Shown piece after piece: positions 9,177 to 18,570 of a stretch of 64,000 nt of DNA. The DNA comes from Rhizobium sp. WYCCWR10014 (lineage in GTDB: Bacteria; Pseudomonadota; Alphaproteobacteria; Rhizobiales; Rhizobiaceae), in contig NZ_LXFU01000053.1 in the NCBI RefSeq assembly GCF_001657485.1, positions 165,378-229,377 on the forward strand, in the 5' to 3' direction. Position 1 is the stretch's first letter. Each line of letters begins with the position of its first letter. A program made the position numbers and the translations under genes. Under the pieces are notes generated by a model. That model was given only the letters and a program-made list of their open reading frames with translations. It searched no databases and was not told the origin of the DNA.

Positions 9177-10903
9177 GCGATCTTTTCCTCGTTGAAGATC
9201 CGCCGAGGTTGAGGGTGTGGTGCACGGGCGATACCTGCGGCGCCCGATGGGATCGATTCCAGCAGCGCCCGAGTATAGGGCTGCTGGGGGTTTCCGAAGA
9301 TGTCGGTGACAGTCCCATGTTCGACGATGCGCCCGCGCTGCATCACCGAGACGGTGTGGGCGAGTTGGCGCACCAGAGCCAGATCGTGGGAGACGAATAC
9401 ATAGGTCAGGCCAAGCCTGGCTTGCAGCGAAATCAGCACCTCGACGATGTCGGCCTGGACGCTGACGTCGAGCGCGGAGGTCGGCTCATCGAACACGATC
9501 ACATCAGGCTTGAGGACCAGCGCTCGGGCGATGGCGACGCGCTGGCGCTGGCCACCTGACAAGGCTTCCGGCTTGCGCAAAAGCAGGTGCTCGCCGAGCC
9601 CGACATTGCCCAGCGCTTCGCGAACCCGTGCGGTTCGCTCTTCGTGGGTTCCAATCTTGAACCTGTCGAGCGGTTCGCGCACCAGCTGCTCGACTTTCCA
9701 GGTTGGGTCCAGTGACGTGAACGGGTTCTGGTAGACGAGCTGCAGGTGGCGCCATACCGCGCGCAGCGACTCGTGCGAACGACCGTTGAGCTGCTCGCCG
9801 GCGACCGCAATGTTCCCGACGTCGGGTTGTTCGAGCCCAAGCAGCAGCCGGATTGCCGTCGTCTTGCCCGAACCAGATTCGCCGACCAGCGCGTGTGTGG
9901 TGCCAGCCTGGACGGCAAACGACACATCGTTGACGGCCGTCAGAATCTTGCCGTCGACCGTGAAAGTCTTCGTGACGCCGCTAACCTCGATCTTCGGTGC
10001 CTTGTTGGTCTTGGTCCCGAGGAGACGGAAGGCGGGGTCTCGTAGCTTACGATAACGATCGGGGTTGAGCGCCGGAACGTCGGCATGCAACTTCCTGGCA
10101 TATGCCGAGGCAGGCGCGGAGAAGACAGCCTCAGTGTTGCCGGCTTCCTGAACGACGCCGTCCTTGAGGACCACCAGTGTATCGGCCCGCTCGGCGGCGA
10201 TCGCCAGATCATGGGTTATGAGAAGCAGGCTGATATCCAGTTCGTGCTGCAACTTGGAAAGCAGGTCGAGGATCCGCTTCTGGATCGTGACGTCGAGCGC
10301 GGAGGTCGGCTCGTCCGCGACGAGCAGCAACGGACGTGGAAGAACGGCAAGGCCGATCAACACGCGCTGCAGCATGCCGCCGGACAGTTGGTGCGGGTAG
10401 GAGTCGTAAACGCGTTGGGGGTTGTCGAGCCCGACCTGGGCGAAGGTTTCCAGGATGAGCGTCTTGCGGATTGCCTTGTTGGGCTCGTCGACGAGTGCTG
10501 CCGCCTCCATCGCCTGGGCGCCGATCGTCCGCACCGGGTTGAGCGAGTTGCCGGGGTCTTGCGGCACGAACCCGATAGCGCGTCCTCGCAGCGGCCGGAA
10601 ACGACGTTCCGAGAGCCCCAGCACCTCCTGGCCGTCGAACTCGACACAGCCGGTCGCGCGTCCACCCGTGGGGAGCAGTCGCAACACCGCGCGAGCGATC
10701 GTCGATTTGCCCGACCCCGACTCTCCGATGAGGGCGAGGCTCTTGCCGCGGCCGAGTTCAAACCCGACGTCGCTGACGACTTCCTGCTGTCCGTAGGAAA
10801 CCGACAGCCCGTCGATCCGAAGCAGCGGGGCCGATTGCGGGAGCGCCGATCCGGTGGCGTCAATACGGGCGAAAAGCTCAGTCAGTCTGTCTTGCGAAGC
10901 CAT
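9173..10903 (-). CDS. ABC transporter ATPase, fused double nucleotide-binding domains (DppDF/NikDE type)
   Basis: This 576-residue protein carries both ATPases of a dipeptide/nickel-class importer in one chain. The first domain has Walker A GESGSGKS at residues 60-67, signature LSGGMLQRV and a Walker B ending in ADEPTSALD. The second repeats this with GESGSGKT, LSGGQRQRV and FDEPTSALD. The last ~40 residues carry the PQQPYTRALLESIP motif that marks this transporter family. I chose the ATG at 10903, which overlaps the permease stop by 22 bases. A longer frame to 11143 lies inside the permease gene and has no family match. It works with the two permeases and the binding protein upstream. Confidence 0.92.
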   Translation of the reverse strand: MASQDRLTELFARIDATGSALPQSAPLLRIDGLSVSYGQQEVVSDVGFELGRGKSLALIGESGSGKSTIARAVLRLLPTGGRATGCVEFDGQEVLGLSERRFRPLRGRAIGFVPQDPGNSLNPVRTIGAQAMEAAALVDEPNKAIRKTLILETFAQVGLDNPQRVYDSYPHQLSGGMLQRVLIGLAVLPRPLLLVADEPTSALDVTIQKRILDLLSKLQHELDISLLLITHDLAIAAERADTLVVLKDGVVQEAGNTEAVFSAPASAYARKLHADVPALNPDRYRKLRDPAFRLLGTKTNKAPKIEVSGVTKTFTVDGKILTAVNDVSFAVQAGTTHALVGESGSGKTTAIRLLLGLEQPDVGNIAVAGEQLNGRSHESLRAVWRHLQLVYQNPFTSLDPTWKVEQLVREPLDRFKIGTHEERTARVREALGNVGLGEHLLLRKPEALSGGQRQRVAIARALVLKPDVIVFDEPTSALDVSVQADIVEVLISLQARLGLTYVFVSHDLALVRQLAHTVSVMQRGRIVEHGTVTDIFGNPQQPYTRALLESIPSGAAGIARAPHPQPRRIFNEEKIA

Positions 10904-11730
10904 CGGCTGATCCTGTTCACGGAGAGGACGGTTGCGATCGTGACGAATGCGGGTGCGTAAACCAGCCACGGCCATTTGAGGTAATCCTTGCCGATTGAGA
11001 TCAGCAGGCCCCAGTCGGAAGCCGGTGGAGGGTCGCCGTAACCGAGGAAAGCGAGACTGGCGATCACCAGGATCGAGTCGCCGAACTGCAGCACAGCAAG
11101 CGGCAGCACAGAGCGCGACGCGTTCGGCAGCACGTGGCGCCACAGGATGTGCCAGCGCGATCCGCCGAGCAGAAAGGAAGACTCGACGAATGTCGCTTGC
11201 CGGGTCTTGATGACCTCCGAGCGCATTACCCGGGCGAAGAGAGCCACCGCCGAGACGCCGGTTGCGATGGCGGCGTTCGTGGTGTCGAAACCGATCGCGG
11301 TGACGACGATGACGGCCAGCAGGAATTTTGGAATTGCAAGCAGCACGTCGACCAGACGGGCAAACAGGGTGTCCACCCAGCCGCCGAAGAAGCCGGCCAA
11401 AAGGCCGATGAGGCCGCCGGCCACAACGCCTATGACCACGGCGATCAGTGCGCTCGCGACCGAAGAGGCTGTGCCATAGACGACGCGGGTATAGAGGTCG
11501 CGACCCAGGTGATCGGTGCCGAACCAGTGCGCTGCACTTGGGCCCAGCAGCTTCTGAGCGGGAACGCCGTTGACCGGGTCATAGCTGGTGAACAGGCTCG
11601 GGGCGAGCGACCAGGCGATCGCCAGCGCGACGATTGCGAAAGAGAGCGCGACGACCGGCGGCACGCGCAGCGCCGTCAGCCTCCCGATCGCGGTGATGCG
11701 CGAGGTAGAGTAGGTGGAGGCGAGGGTCAT
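10882..11730 (-). CDS. ABC transporter permease, DppC type
   Basis: This 282-residue inner-membrane permease has about six transmembrane segments. The N-terminal domain carries the DppC-type pattern: after the first membrane helix, YDPVNGVPAQKLLGPSAAHW is followed by FGTDHLGRDLYTRVVYG. The inner-membrane EAA-like loop (ESSFLLGGSRWHILWRHVLPN) near residue 190 contacts the ATPase. Its start overlaps the upstream permease stop as ATGA and its end overlaps the ATPase start, so translation of the complex is coupled. Confidence 0.9.
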   Translation of the reverse strand: MTLASTYSTSRITAIGRLTALRVPPVVALSFAIVALAIAWSLAPSLFTSYDPVNGVPAQKLLGPSAAHWFGTDHLGRDLYTRVVYGTASSVASALIAVVIGVVAGGLIGLLAGFFGGWVDTLFARLVDVLLAIPKFLLAVIVVTAIGFDTTNAAIATGVSAVALFARVMRSEVIKTRQATFVESSFLLGGSRWHILWRHVLPNASRSVLPLAVLQFGDSILVIASLAFLGYGDPPPASDWGLLISIGKDYLKWPWLVYAPAFVTIATVLSVNRISRWLRKTD

Positions 11731-12737
11731 GAGGTCACCACCTTGGAAAGGCCGGCGGAACTTTCGTCGGCTGTGGTTGGACGACGTTCGGGAGTGCCAA
11801 GCAGTTTTACGCGCGGGTCGAGCAGCGGGTAGGCAAGATCGGCGATCAGGTTGACGACCACGAAGACCACCGCCGCCAGCGAGACGACCGCCTGAAGCAC
11901 GGGCAGGTCCTGAGTGCTCACCGACCGCTGCACCAGGCTGCCGAGACCGTTACGTCCGAATACCGTCTCGGTGATCAGCGAGCCGCCAAGCAGTTCGCCG
12001 ATGGTCAGCGCAATGACGGTAATGACCGGCAGCGAAGACGGCTTGAGCAGGTGCTTGGCGAACAGGCGCATTTGCCCGAGCCCGCGGCCCCGCGCGACGG
12101 CGGCGTATTCCTGGCCGGACTCATGATCGAGGTTGGCGATGAGCACTTCGGCGATTTGCGCGGAGATGGGGATGCCGAGCGCGATGGCCGCGAAAAGGGT
12201 CGCCCAGAAGCTGTCGGGGTCGATCACGCGGAAGACGCCGAGCTGGAAACCGAAAAGGTGGATCAGAACTAGGCCGATGACGAAGTTGGGCACCGACAGG
12301 AACAATGACGGGAAGCCTCGCAGCAAGCCTTGGCCAAAGTGTTTTGGAAGAAACTGCGTGCCATAGGCGATCACCGCCGCGAGCAGCAGTGCTGTGACGA
12401 GGCCTGCAGAAGCAAGGACCAACGTCGATGGCAGCACCTCGGCGATCAGCGTCGAGACGGGCCGGTTGGTCCGCATCGACAAGCCGAGATCGCCGGTCAC
12501 GAAGCCGGATAAGGATGTCCATAGCTGGACCGGGATCGGCTTATCCAGGCCCTGGGCAGCGATGATCTCCTTGATCTCATCCGGTGTGAACCCATTCTGG
12601 GGGTTGTTCAGGACATTGGTGATCGGGTCGCCGGGCAGGATGCTGACAACGACGAAGGTGAAGACATAAGCCAGCAGGATCACGACGATCGCCTGCACGA
12701 GGCGTTTTGCGGCGTAGTTTAGGTAGGCTTTGCTCAT
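11727..12737 (-). CDS. ABC transporter permease, DppB type
   Basis: This 336-residue permease begins with the DppB-family N-terminus: a membrane helix after AAKRLVQAIVVILLAY, then ILPGDPITNVLNNPQNGFTP. The cytoplasmic coupling loop EYAAVARGRGLGQMRLFAKH is near residue 210. I chose the ATG at 12737 because upstream frames would run into the stop of the binding-protein gene, 37 bases away. It forms the heterodimeric pore with the DppC-type protein encoded immediately downstream. Confidence 0.9.
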   Translation of the reverse strand: MSKAYLNYAAKRLVQAIVVILLAYVFTFVVVSILPGDPITNVLNNPQNGFTPDEIKEIIAAQGLDKPIPVQLWTSLSGFVTGDLGLSMRTNRPVSTLIAEVLPSTLVLASAGLVTALLLAAVIAYGTQFLPKHFGQGLLRGFPSLFLSVPNFVIGLVLIHLFGFQLGVFRVIDPDSFWATLFAAIALGIPISAQIAEVLIANLDHESGQEYAAVARGRGLGQMRLFAKHLLKPSSLPVITVIALTIGELLGGSLITETVFGRNGLGSLVQRSVSTQDLPVLQAVVSLAAVVFVVVNLIADLAYPLLDPRVKLLGTPERRPTTADESSAGLSKVVTS

Positions 12738-12774
12738 GCCGATCACCTTCTTCGTTGCTCGGTTGAACTGCGGG

Positions 12775-14424
12775 CTATTCGCTTTTCGTCGCAGTGTAGT
12801 AGCTGGCATAGGCGACGCCGTTGTAGATCTCGCCCTTGAGCTTCGGAGACTGGACGTAGATCCGCTGGACGATCTGCGTGCGCGGGATGAAGTAGCCCTG
12901 ATCGAGAATGTACTTCTGCAACTCGTCGAGGAGCGGTTTGCGGATGTCGGTAGAACCCGCGCTGGCGATCTTGTCGCGTAGGTCGTTGAGCGTCTTGTCG
13001 CTCTCGTCGAGGGCGAACCAGTTCTCGCCGTTGTTGGCGTTCGTCAGGATGCTGGCGACGGTGCCGGCGTCGATGAAGCTGCGTGTCACCTCATAGGCCG
13101 GTACGGCCGGGCTGCCGTATTTGACCTTTTGGCCGAAGGTGACGACATCGTAGGCACGGATAGCGACTTTCCAGCCGATCTTGCCGAGTTGCTGGGCGAT
13201 GAGTTCGTCGACCGATTTCGAGGTTGCGAGGTAGGGGTTGGAATGCAGCGTCAGCACGAGCGGTTGGCCGTTCTTGGTGCGGATGCCGTCTGCGCCCTTG
13301 ACCCAACCTGCCTCGTCGAGAAGCTTTTCGGCCTTGTCGGGGTTGTAGGCCAAAAGCGCGCTTTGATCGGTCGCTCCCGGCACGTTGCTCTGGATGAAGG
13401 ACGTCGCGAGCTTCCAGTCGGGCGTATAGACGGTGTCGATGACCTCCTGGCGATTGATGCCGGCTTGCAGGGCCTGGCGTACTTTTACGTCATCATATGG
13501 CGCAAGCTTGGTGTTGATTGCCCAACCGTTCACGAAGCCGAGATAGCGCGGTGTCGCGGTGGTGAAGCCCTCTGCCTTCAGAGACTCCAGCTCCTGCGGC
13601 GAAGCGTTATAGGCGACGTCGGCTTGCTCCGACTGAACAGCAGCGACGCGCAGCGAAGGCTCGGACACCAGCTTGTAGGTTATCGAGTCAAGAAAAGCCG
13701 GGCCAGTATGGCCGACGGCAGGAGGGCCCCAGTTGTAATCCTTGCGCTTGACCAGCTTGACGAAGTCGCCCTCCTTCCAGGAATCAACCACGTACGGGCC
13801 GCTGCCGGAGGTCTTGCTGAGGTCAGCCTGCTGGGCGGCGGGCTGCGCGATGGTCTTCGGGGAGATGAGAATCGAGCCGTGGTAGCCGAGGGTCGGGATG
13901 AAGCCGAGCGTCGGCTTCTTGAAGAAGACCTTCACTGTGGTCGCGTCAATTGCCTCGGCATGGTCGTAGGTTTTTGGGAAGAGACCAATCGGGTTGATGC
14001 CTTCGCTCTTGCGGCCGGCGTACCAGATGTCGAGATTGGCGACAACGGCCGACGCATCGAGCGGAGTGCCGTCGGAGAAAGTCACACCGCTCTTCAGGTG
14101 CAGGGTGAACTCGGTGGCCGTGTCGTTCTGCTCCCAGCGTTCGGCGACCCAGGGGCTGACCTTGCCGTCTGCATCGACGTAAAGGAGCTTATCGGTCACA
14201 TGGCCCCAGATGTGGCCCTGGAAGCTGGAAATGGCGCTGTTGTTCGGGATCCAGGTATCACCCAGCGAGTCAATCAGGAAGGTGATGTCACCGCCGTTGT
14301 GTGGGCTATCGGCACTCAGAGCCGGATTGAACTCAGCCGTTACCACCAAGGCGGCGATTGCCAACGCAGAGGTGGCGATCAGCAGACGCCGGGAAAGGGA
14401 GAACGGGGAAGAGCGTTCGATCAT
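12775..14424 (-). CDS. ABC transporter substrate-binding protein, family 5, of the sulfur-module transporter
   Basis: This 549-residue periplasmic binding protein has a signal peptide over about residues 1-36: basic start, hydrophobic core, cleavage after an Ala/Ser-rich stretch. The mature part shows SBP_bac_5 features, including SPWVAERWEQND, LKSGVTFSDGTPLDASAV and KVRQALQAGINRQEVID. It is the first gene of a five-gene operon (binding protein, two permeases, fused ATPase, luciferase-like enzyme), with promoter element B about 67 bases upstream. Family-5 proteins bind peptides, opines, glutathione, nickel and related solutes. Its place in a desulfurisation module suggests an organosulfur amphiphile or peptide, but that is inference. 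Confidence 0.9.
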   Translation of the reverse strand: MIERSSPFSLSRRLLIATSALAIAALVVTAEFNPALSADSPHNGGDITFLIDSLGDTWIPNNSAISSFQGHIWGHVTDKLLYVDADGKVSPWVAERWEQNDTATEFTLHLKSGVTFSDGTPLDASAVVANLDIWYAGRKSEGINPIGLFPKTYDHAEAIDATTVKVFFKKPTLGFIPTLGYHGSILISPKTIAQPAAQQADLSKTSGSGPYVVDSWKEGDFVKLVKRKDYNWGPPAVGHTGPAFLDSITYKLVSEPSLRVAAVQSEQADVAYNASPQELESLKAEGFTTATPRYLGFVNGWAINTKLAPYDDVKVRQALQAGINRQEVIDTVYTPDWKLATSFIQSNVPGATDQSALLAYNPDKAEKLLDEAGWVKGADGIRTKNGQPLVLTLHSNPYLATSKSVDELIAQQLGKIGWKVAIRAYDVVTFGQKVKYGSPAVPAYEVTRSFIDAGTVASILTNANNGENWFALDESDKTLNDLRDKIASAGSTDIRKPLLDELQKYILDQGYFIPRTQIVQRIYVQSPKLKGEIYNGVAYASYYTATKSE

Positions 14425-14490
14425 AATGCGGTCCTGTATCGTTTGCCAAGTAGATCACGACGCATAGCCTAAGCAGGGCAACAGGAGGGA

Positions 14491-14535
14491 GAAAGACCAG
14501 TTGTTCTTTTTCTACTAAAATTATGGATTATTTTG
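14491..14535 (-). promoter_or_regulatory. Sulfur-module promoter element, copy B
   Basis: This is the weakest of the three copies. GAAAGACCAGTTGTTCTTTTTCTAC is not contiguous with copy A, but GAAAGAC and the C/T-rich TTCTTTTTCT core align with the other two copies at the same relative places, while the downstream TAGAAAATA half is degenerate. It sits in the 220-base gap before the family-5 transporter operon, at a distance from the start codon (about 67 bases) similar to copy A. Confidence 0.45.
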
Positions 14536-14644
14536 TTCGGTTTCTGGGTGTGTGAGGATCAGCTTTTCCGGGCGCAGTGCATCCTTCGCCGTGGTTGGTG
14601 AAGCCGCTCTATTGGTTGCTGGCCTTGGTGCTGGATCTCTCAGC

Positions 14645-16942
14645 CTAATCTAAGAACGTCATCCCCTCGAATATCCGCACCGCAGGCGGTTCGCCACCGA
14701 ACCGCTCAACCTGTACTTGGGTAAGTTGCCCGGTCGAGCCCTGGGCCAGTTGGGAGGTTCCGATGTCGCGGGTGAGGATGTTCGGATTGCCGTGCACGCA
14801 CATGGCTTGATCGGCCGCCGCATTGTCGGGTTCGAACCATGCACCAGTCGCAAGCTGCATCACGCTCTTTCGCACGTCCTCGCTGATCACCGCGGCTGCA
14901 AGGCAACTGCCGCGGGCGTTGAACAGCCTCACAATGTCGCCATCGGAAATGCCGCGTTCGGCCGCGTCAGCTGGATTTATGCGAACCGGTTCCCGCCCCT
15001 TTATCTTGGTGGGCCGGCTGAAATCGCCGTAGTCCAGCTGACTGTGCAGCCGCTGATGCGGCTGGTTGCAGATCAGATGGAGCGGGAAGCGGCTTTTATC
15101 GTCCCCCGCTTCCGCCCTTGGCGGATACCATCGCGGATGGCCGCGGCAGTCGTCGTAGCCGAAGCTCTCGATCCTCTGAGAAAAGATCTCGATTTTTCCG
15201 GATGGCGTCTTGAGGGCAAATGCCGCCGGATCCTGCCTGAAGGCGCGTGCCGGACCTCCGTCGTCGGGCTTGAGCGGAAGGCTCAGCTCGCCCCGTTCCC
15301 AGAACGTCTCGAAGTCGGGAGCTTCGTGTCCACCGGCTACGAGCTCCTTGCGCGTTGTTTCGAAAAGGAAGGTTAGCCATTCCCGGCTGGTGCGGTTTTC
15401 GGTGAACTCTTCGAATTTGCCGAGACGGCGCGCGATCTCGGAGAAGATCTCATAATCGTCCCGTGCTTCGCCGACCGGCTCGATCAGCTTCTTCATGGCG
15501 ATCATCAGCGGATCGCGGTCCGCCGCACCGATATCGTCACGCTCAAGCGTGGTCGTCGCCGGCAGCACGATGTCTGCGTGACGCGCAGACGACGTCCAGG
15601 CCGTCTCATGCACGATGATGGTCTCCGGCCTCTTGAACGCCGCCCGCAGCCTGTTGAGATCCTGATGGTGATGGAACGGGTTGCCTCCCGCCCAATAGAC
15701 GAGGCGGATATCGGGATAACGCATCGCGTGGCCGTTGTAGTTGTACTCGTGGCCCGGATTGAGGAGCATGTCGGCGATGCGCGCGACGGGAATGAAATCC
15801 GACACGGCATTCTTGAATTGGCTGAGCGTCGGCAGTGGGACGGCAAGCTGGTGTTTGCCGATGTTGCCTAACGCACCAAGGGAATAGGAATAGCCGCCGC
15901 CATCAAGCCCAATCTGCCCGAGCATCGCGGCGAGCACGATGCCCATCCAGACCGGCTGCTCGCCATGGTCGGCACGTTGCAGGGAATGGCTGACGGTGAT
16001 TAACGTCCTGGCGCGCGCCATGGAGAGCGCGAGGGTCTTGATCGTGTCGACGCCGATGCCGCAGATGTGGGACGCCCACTCCGGATTTTTTTCGACACCA
16101 TCGATCCGGCCAAGCAGGTAGTCTTCAAAACGTTCGTAGCCGACCGTATATCGGTCGAGAAATTCGCGGTCGTGCAATCCCTCGCTGACGAGCACATGCG
16201 CGAGGCCGAGCATCAGCGCGATGTCGGTGCCTGGTAAGATGGGCAGCCATTCGGCATTCACCTCAGCAGGAAAATCGTCTTTCAGGGGACTGACGAGGAC
16301 AAAACGCGCACCTCGCGCGTGCGCGCCGTTCAGCGTCCGGGGCACGATATGCGCGCTGATGCCCCCGCCATGCACATCGGTGTTCTTGATCGCCATTCCG
16401 CCAAAGGCGACGACCAGTTCGCTGCTCCGTTCGATGGCATCCCAGGTGACGCTCTTGCGGTCGAAATGATCGTATGGTCCCAACACGTGCGGGAGGATGA
16501 CCATTGCCGCACCGGAGCTGTAGGTGTTGACGGAACTGACGTAACCACCCAGCCCGTTGAGAAACCGGTGGATCTGGCTTTGTGCATGGTGGAAGCGTCC
16601 GGCACTCGACCAACCGTAGGATCCCCCGAACACGGCTTCCGGGCCACAATTTCCGTAAACGCGCTGCAGCTCATTTGCGACAAGGTCGGCTGCGCGCGGC
16701 CAGCTGACCTCGACGTAGTCGTCCGCTCCGCGATTCTGCGCGTGACCCGCCGTGCCTTCGAGCCAGCCGCGCCTGATCGCCGGCCGCCTGATACGCATAG
16801 GGCTATGGGCAATCGCCGGAATGTTGCCCAGCAAAGGCGACGGATGCGGATCGCCCGGATGAGGCCGGACCTCAAGACCTCCGTTTTCGTATCGGCCTGA
16901 AAACGCCCCCCAATGGGAACTGTGGGTCTTGAAGCTATTCAT
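14645..16942 (-). CDS. Molybdopterin-dependent S/N-oxide reductase (BisC / DMSO reductase family)
   Basis: This 765-residue cytoplasmic enzyme of the DMSO reductase family has no N-terminal Fe-S cysteine motif, as in biotin sulfoxide reductase and TorA. The motif GGSYGWSSAGR at about residues 107-116 contains the expected molybdenum-ligand Ser (Ser113). Other family segments are RADHGEQPVW, YWAGGNPFHHHQDLN and HETAWTSSARHADIVLPATT. It has no Tat signal, so it should act in the cytoplasm and reduce a sulfoxide or N-oxide, such as biotin or methionine sulfoxide. It sits 30 bases after the FAD-linked oxidase gene, which it follows in the transcript. Its presence among monooxygenases suggests salvage of sulfoxide intermediates. 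Confidence 0.88.
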   Translation of the reverse strand: MNSFKTHSSHWGAFSGRYENGGLEVRPHPGDPHPSPLLGNIPAIAHSPMRIRRPAIRRGWLEGTAGHAQNRGADDYVEVSWPRAADLVANELQRVYGNCGPEAVFGGSYGWSSAGRFHHAQSQIHRFLNGLGGYVSSVNTYSSGAAMVILPHVLGPYDHFDRKSVTWDAIERSSELVVAFGGMAIKNTDVHGGGISAHIVPRTLNGAHARGARFVLVSPLKDDFPAEVNAEWLPILPGTDIALMLGLAHVLVSEGLHDREFLDRYTVGYERFEDYLLGRIDGVEKNPEWASHICGIGVDTIKTLALSMARARTLITVSHSLQRADHGEQPVWMGIVLAAMLGQIGLDGGGYSYSLGALGNIGKHQLAVPLPTLSQFKNAVSDFIPVARIADMLLNPGHEYNYNGHAMRYPDIRLVYWAGGNPFHHHQDLNRLRAAFKRPETIIVHETAWTSSARHADIVLPATTTLERDDIGAADRDPLMIAMKKLIEPVGEARDDYEIFSEIARRLGKFEEFTENRTSREWLTFLFETTRKELVAGGHEAPDFETFWERGELSLPLKPDDGGPARAFRQDPAAFALKTPSGKIEIFSQRIESFGYDDCRGHPRWYPPRAEAGDDKSRFPLHLICNQPHQRLHSQLDYGDFSRPTKIKGREPVRINPADAAERGISDGDIVRLFNARGSCLAAAVISEDVRKSVMQLATGAWFEPDNAAADQAMCVHGNPNILTRDIGTSQLAQGSTGQLTQVQVERFGGEPPAVRIFEGMTFLD

Positions 16943-16972
16943 TTGACAGTATCCTCGGCGATCAAGCCGTTA

Positions 16973-18367
16973 TCAGACTGCTGGCGAAACATCGTTCGGA
17001 AGGACTTTGCCGGGATTCATGATGCCTTTCGGATCGATGGCATTTTTGATGACCGCCATGAGATCCACGGCATCTCCGTGTTCCTGACGCAAATATTTGA
17101 TCTTGCCTGTGCCAACCCCATGTTCGCCCGTCGATGTGCCATCGACCGAAATCGCAAATTCCACCATCTTCTTGTTGATGGCGGCGACCTCGTCGAGTTC
17201 TGCCTGGCTCGTCGGATCGACGGCGAAGACAACATGGTAGTTGCCGTCACCGACATGGCCGAGAATGGCGGCCGGCACGCTGCAGCTACGCAGCAGTTCG
17301 CGCGTGTCGAGTATGCAGGCACTGAGCTGCGATACCGGCACGCAGACGTCGGAAGACCAGCCCTTGGCATTCGCTCGTTGGGAAACGACGGCATAAAACG
17401 CATTGTGACGCGCCTTCCAGAGGCGGTTGCGTTCTTCCGGCGTATTGGCCCACTCGAAGTCCTTGCCACCATTGTCTCCGACGATGCCGGCGACCATCTC
17501 GACCTGTTCCTGCACGCTGGCCGGAGAGCCATGGAACTCGAAGGCCAATGTGTCCTCGATCTTCAAGGATAGGTTCGAATAGGCATTGACGGCTTCGATC
17601 AGACCGCGGTCCATCAACTCCATCCGCGCGACCGGAATGCCGAGCTGCACGACCGCGATGGCCGCAGCAACCGCCTGTTCGACGTTCTCGAACGAGCAGA
17701 GCGCGGCGGAGGTCGTTTCCGGAATGCCGTAAAGCCGCAGCGTCACCTCGGTGATGATGCCGAGGGTTCCTTCCGAGCCGATAAAGAGCCGCGTCAGATC
17801 GTAGCCGGCCGACGACTTTCGTGCCCGCCCACCGGTTCGGACGATCTGACCGCTCGGCAGAACGACGGTTAGAGACAAGACGTTTTCGCGCATGGTTCCG
17901 TAGCGCACCGCGTTCGTGCCCGATGCGCGGGTCGATGCCATGCCGCCGATCGAGGCATTGGCGCCCGGATCGATCGGGAAGAGCAGGCCCATGTCACGCA
18001 GATGAGTGTTCAACTGCTCGCGGGTCACGCCGGCCTCAACCGTGCAATCGAGATCCTCGGCGCTGACGCGGACGATCTGTGACATGTGGGAGAGATCGAT
18101 GGAAACACCGCCCCGTACCGCGCTCAGATGGCCCTCGAGGGAGGTACCGGCCCCGAATGCGATGACCGGCACGCCCTCGGCCGCGCAGAGCCGCACAGTT
18201 TCCGCTACGTCCTCCGTGTTATCAGCAAAGATGACCGCATCCGGAATCGCGGCGGTGTGGTGGGATTCACCGCGGCCATGCTGCTCCCGCAAGGGCTGCG
18301 ATGTGGAGAAGCGATCACCGAAACGGTCGTGCAGCGCCTCGATAAGAGCAGAGGAGAGTGCGCTCAC
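16973..18367 (-). CDS. FAD-linked 2-hydroxyacid oxidase/dehydrogenase (GlcD / D-lactate dehydrogenase-like)
   Basis: This 464-residue flavoprotein should oxidise a D-2-hydroxy acid to the keto acid. The PP-loop FAD domain shows VPVIAFGAGTSLEGH and DPGANASIGGMASTRASGTN, then FIGSEGTLGIITEVTLRLY. The C-terminal FAD-oxidase domain has the His-rich LGHVGDGNYHVVF and ends with the family signature GEHGVGTGK and DPKGIMNPGKVLP. I propose the GTG at 18367 because a GGAG sits seven bases upstream and the length then fits the family. A longer open frame to 18481 adds only unconserved residues. It precedes the BisC-type gene by 30 bases. The 2-hydroxyacid dehydrogenase at the other end of the module acts on the same substrate class. 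Confidence 0.82.
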   Translation of the reverse strand: MSALSSALIEALHDRFGDRFSTSQPLREQHGRGESHHTAAIPDAVIFADNTEDVAETVRLCAAEGVPVIAFGAGTSLEGHLSAVRGGVSIDLSHMSQIVRVSAEDLDCTVEAGVTREQLNTHLRDMGLLFPIDPGANASIGGMASTRASGTNAVRYGTMRENVLSLTVVLPSGQIVRTGGRARKSSAGYDLTRLFIGSEGTLGIITEVTLRLYGIPETTSAALCSFENVEQAVAAAIAVVQLGIPVARMELMDRGLIEAVNAYSNLSLKIEDTLAFEFHGSPASVQEQVEMVAGIVGDNGGKDFEWANTPEERNRLWKARHNAFYAVVSQRANAKGWSSDVCVPVSQLSACILDTRELLRSCSVPAAILGHVGDGNYHVVFAVDPTSQAELDEVAAINKKMVEFAISVDGTSTGEHGVGTGKIKYLRQEHGDAVDLMAVIKNAIDPKGIMNPGKVLPNDVSPAV

Positions 18368-18570
18368 TTGTCCGCTCCAGGCGACATCGGTGTCGTGAAA
18401 GAGCCGTCGAGAATGACGCGGCCAGGATGATCGAGATTCACCGCCATCCTTACGGTGAAGACCAGGGAGCCCGGCAAGCAAAGAGACATGAGAAACCCCG
18501 GAATTGCGATCTGCGGCTTGCGACCCGACTGCGTTTCGCGCGGGCCGCGCACTTCGACTTTACGACAGGA

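Noticed and set aside
13129..14472. 447-codon open frame opposite the family-5 binding protein gene
   Set aside because: The opposite strand encodes a complete binding protein with signal peptide in the correct operon context.
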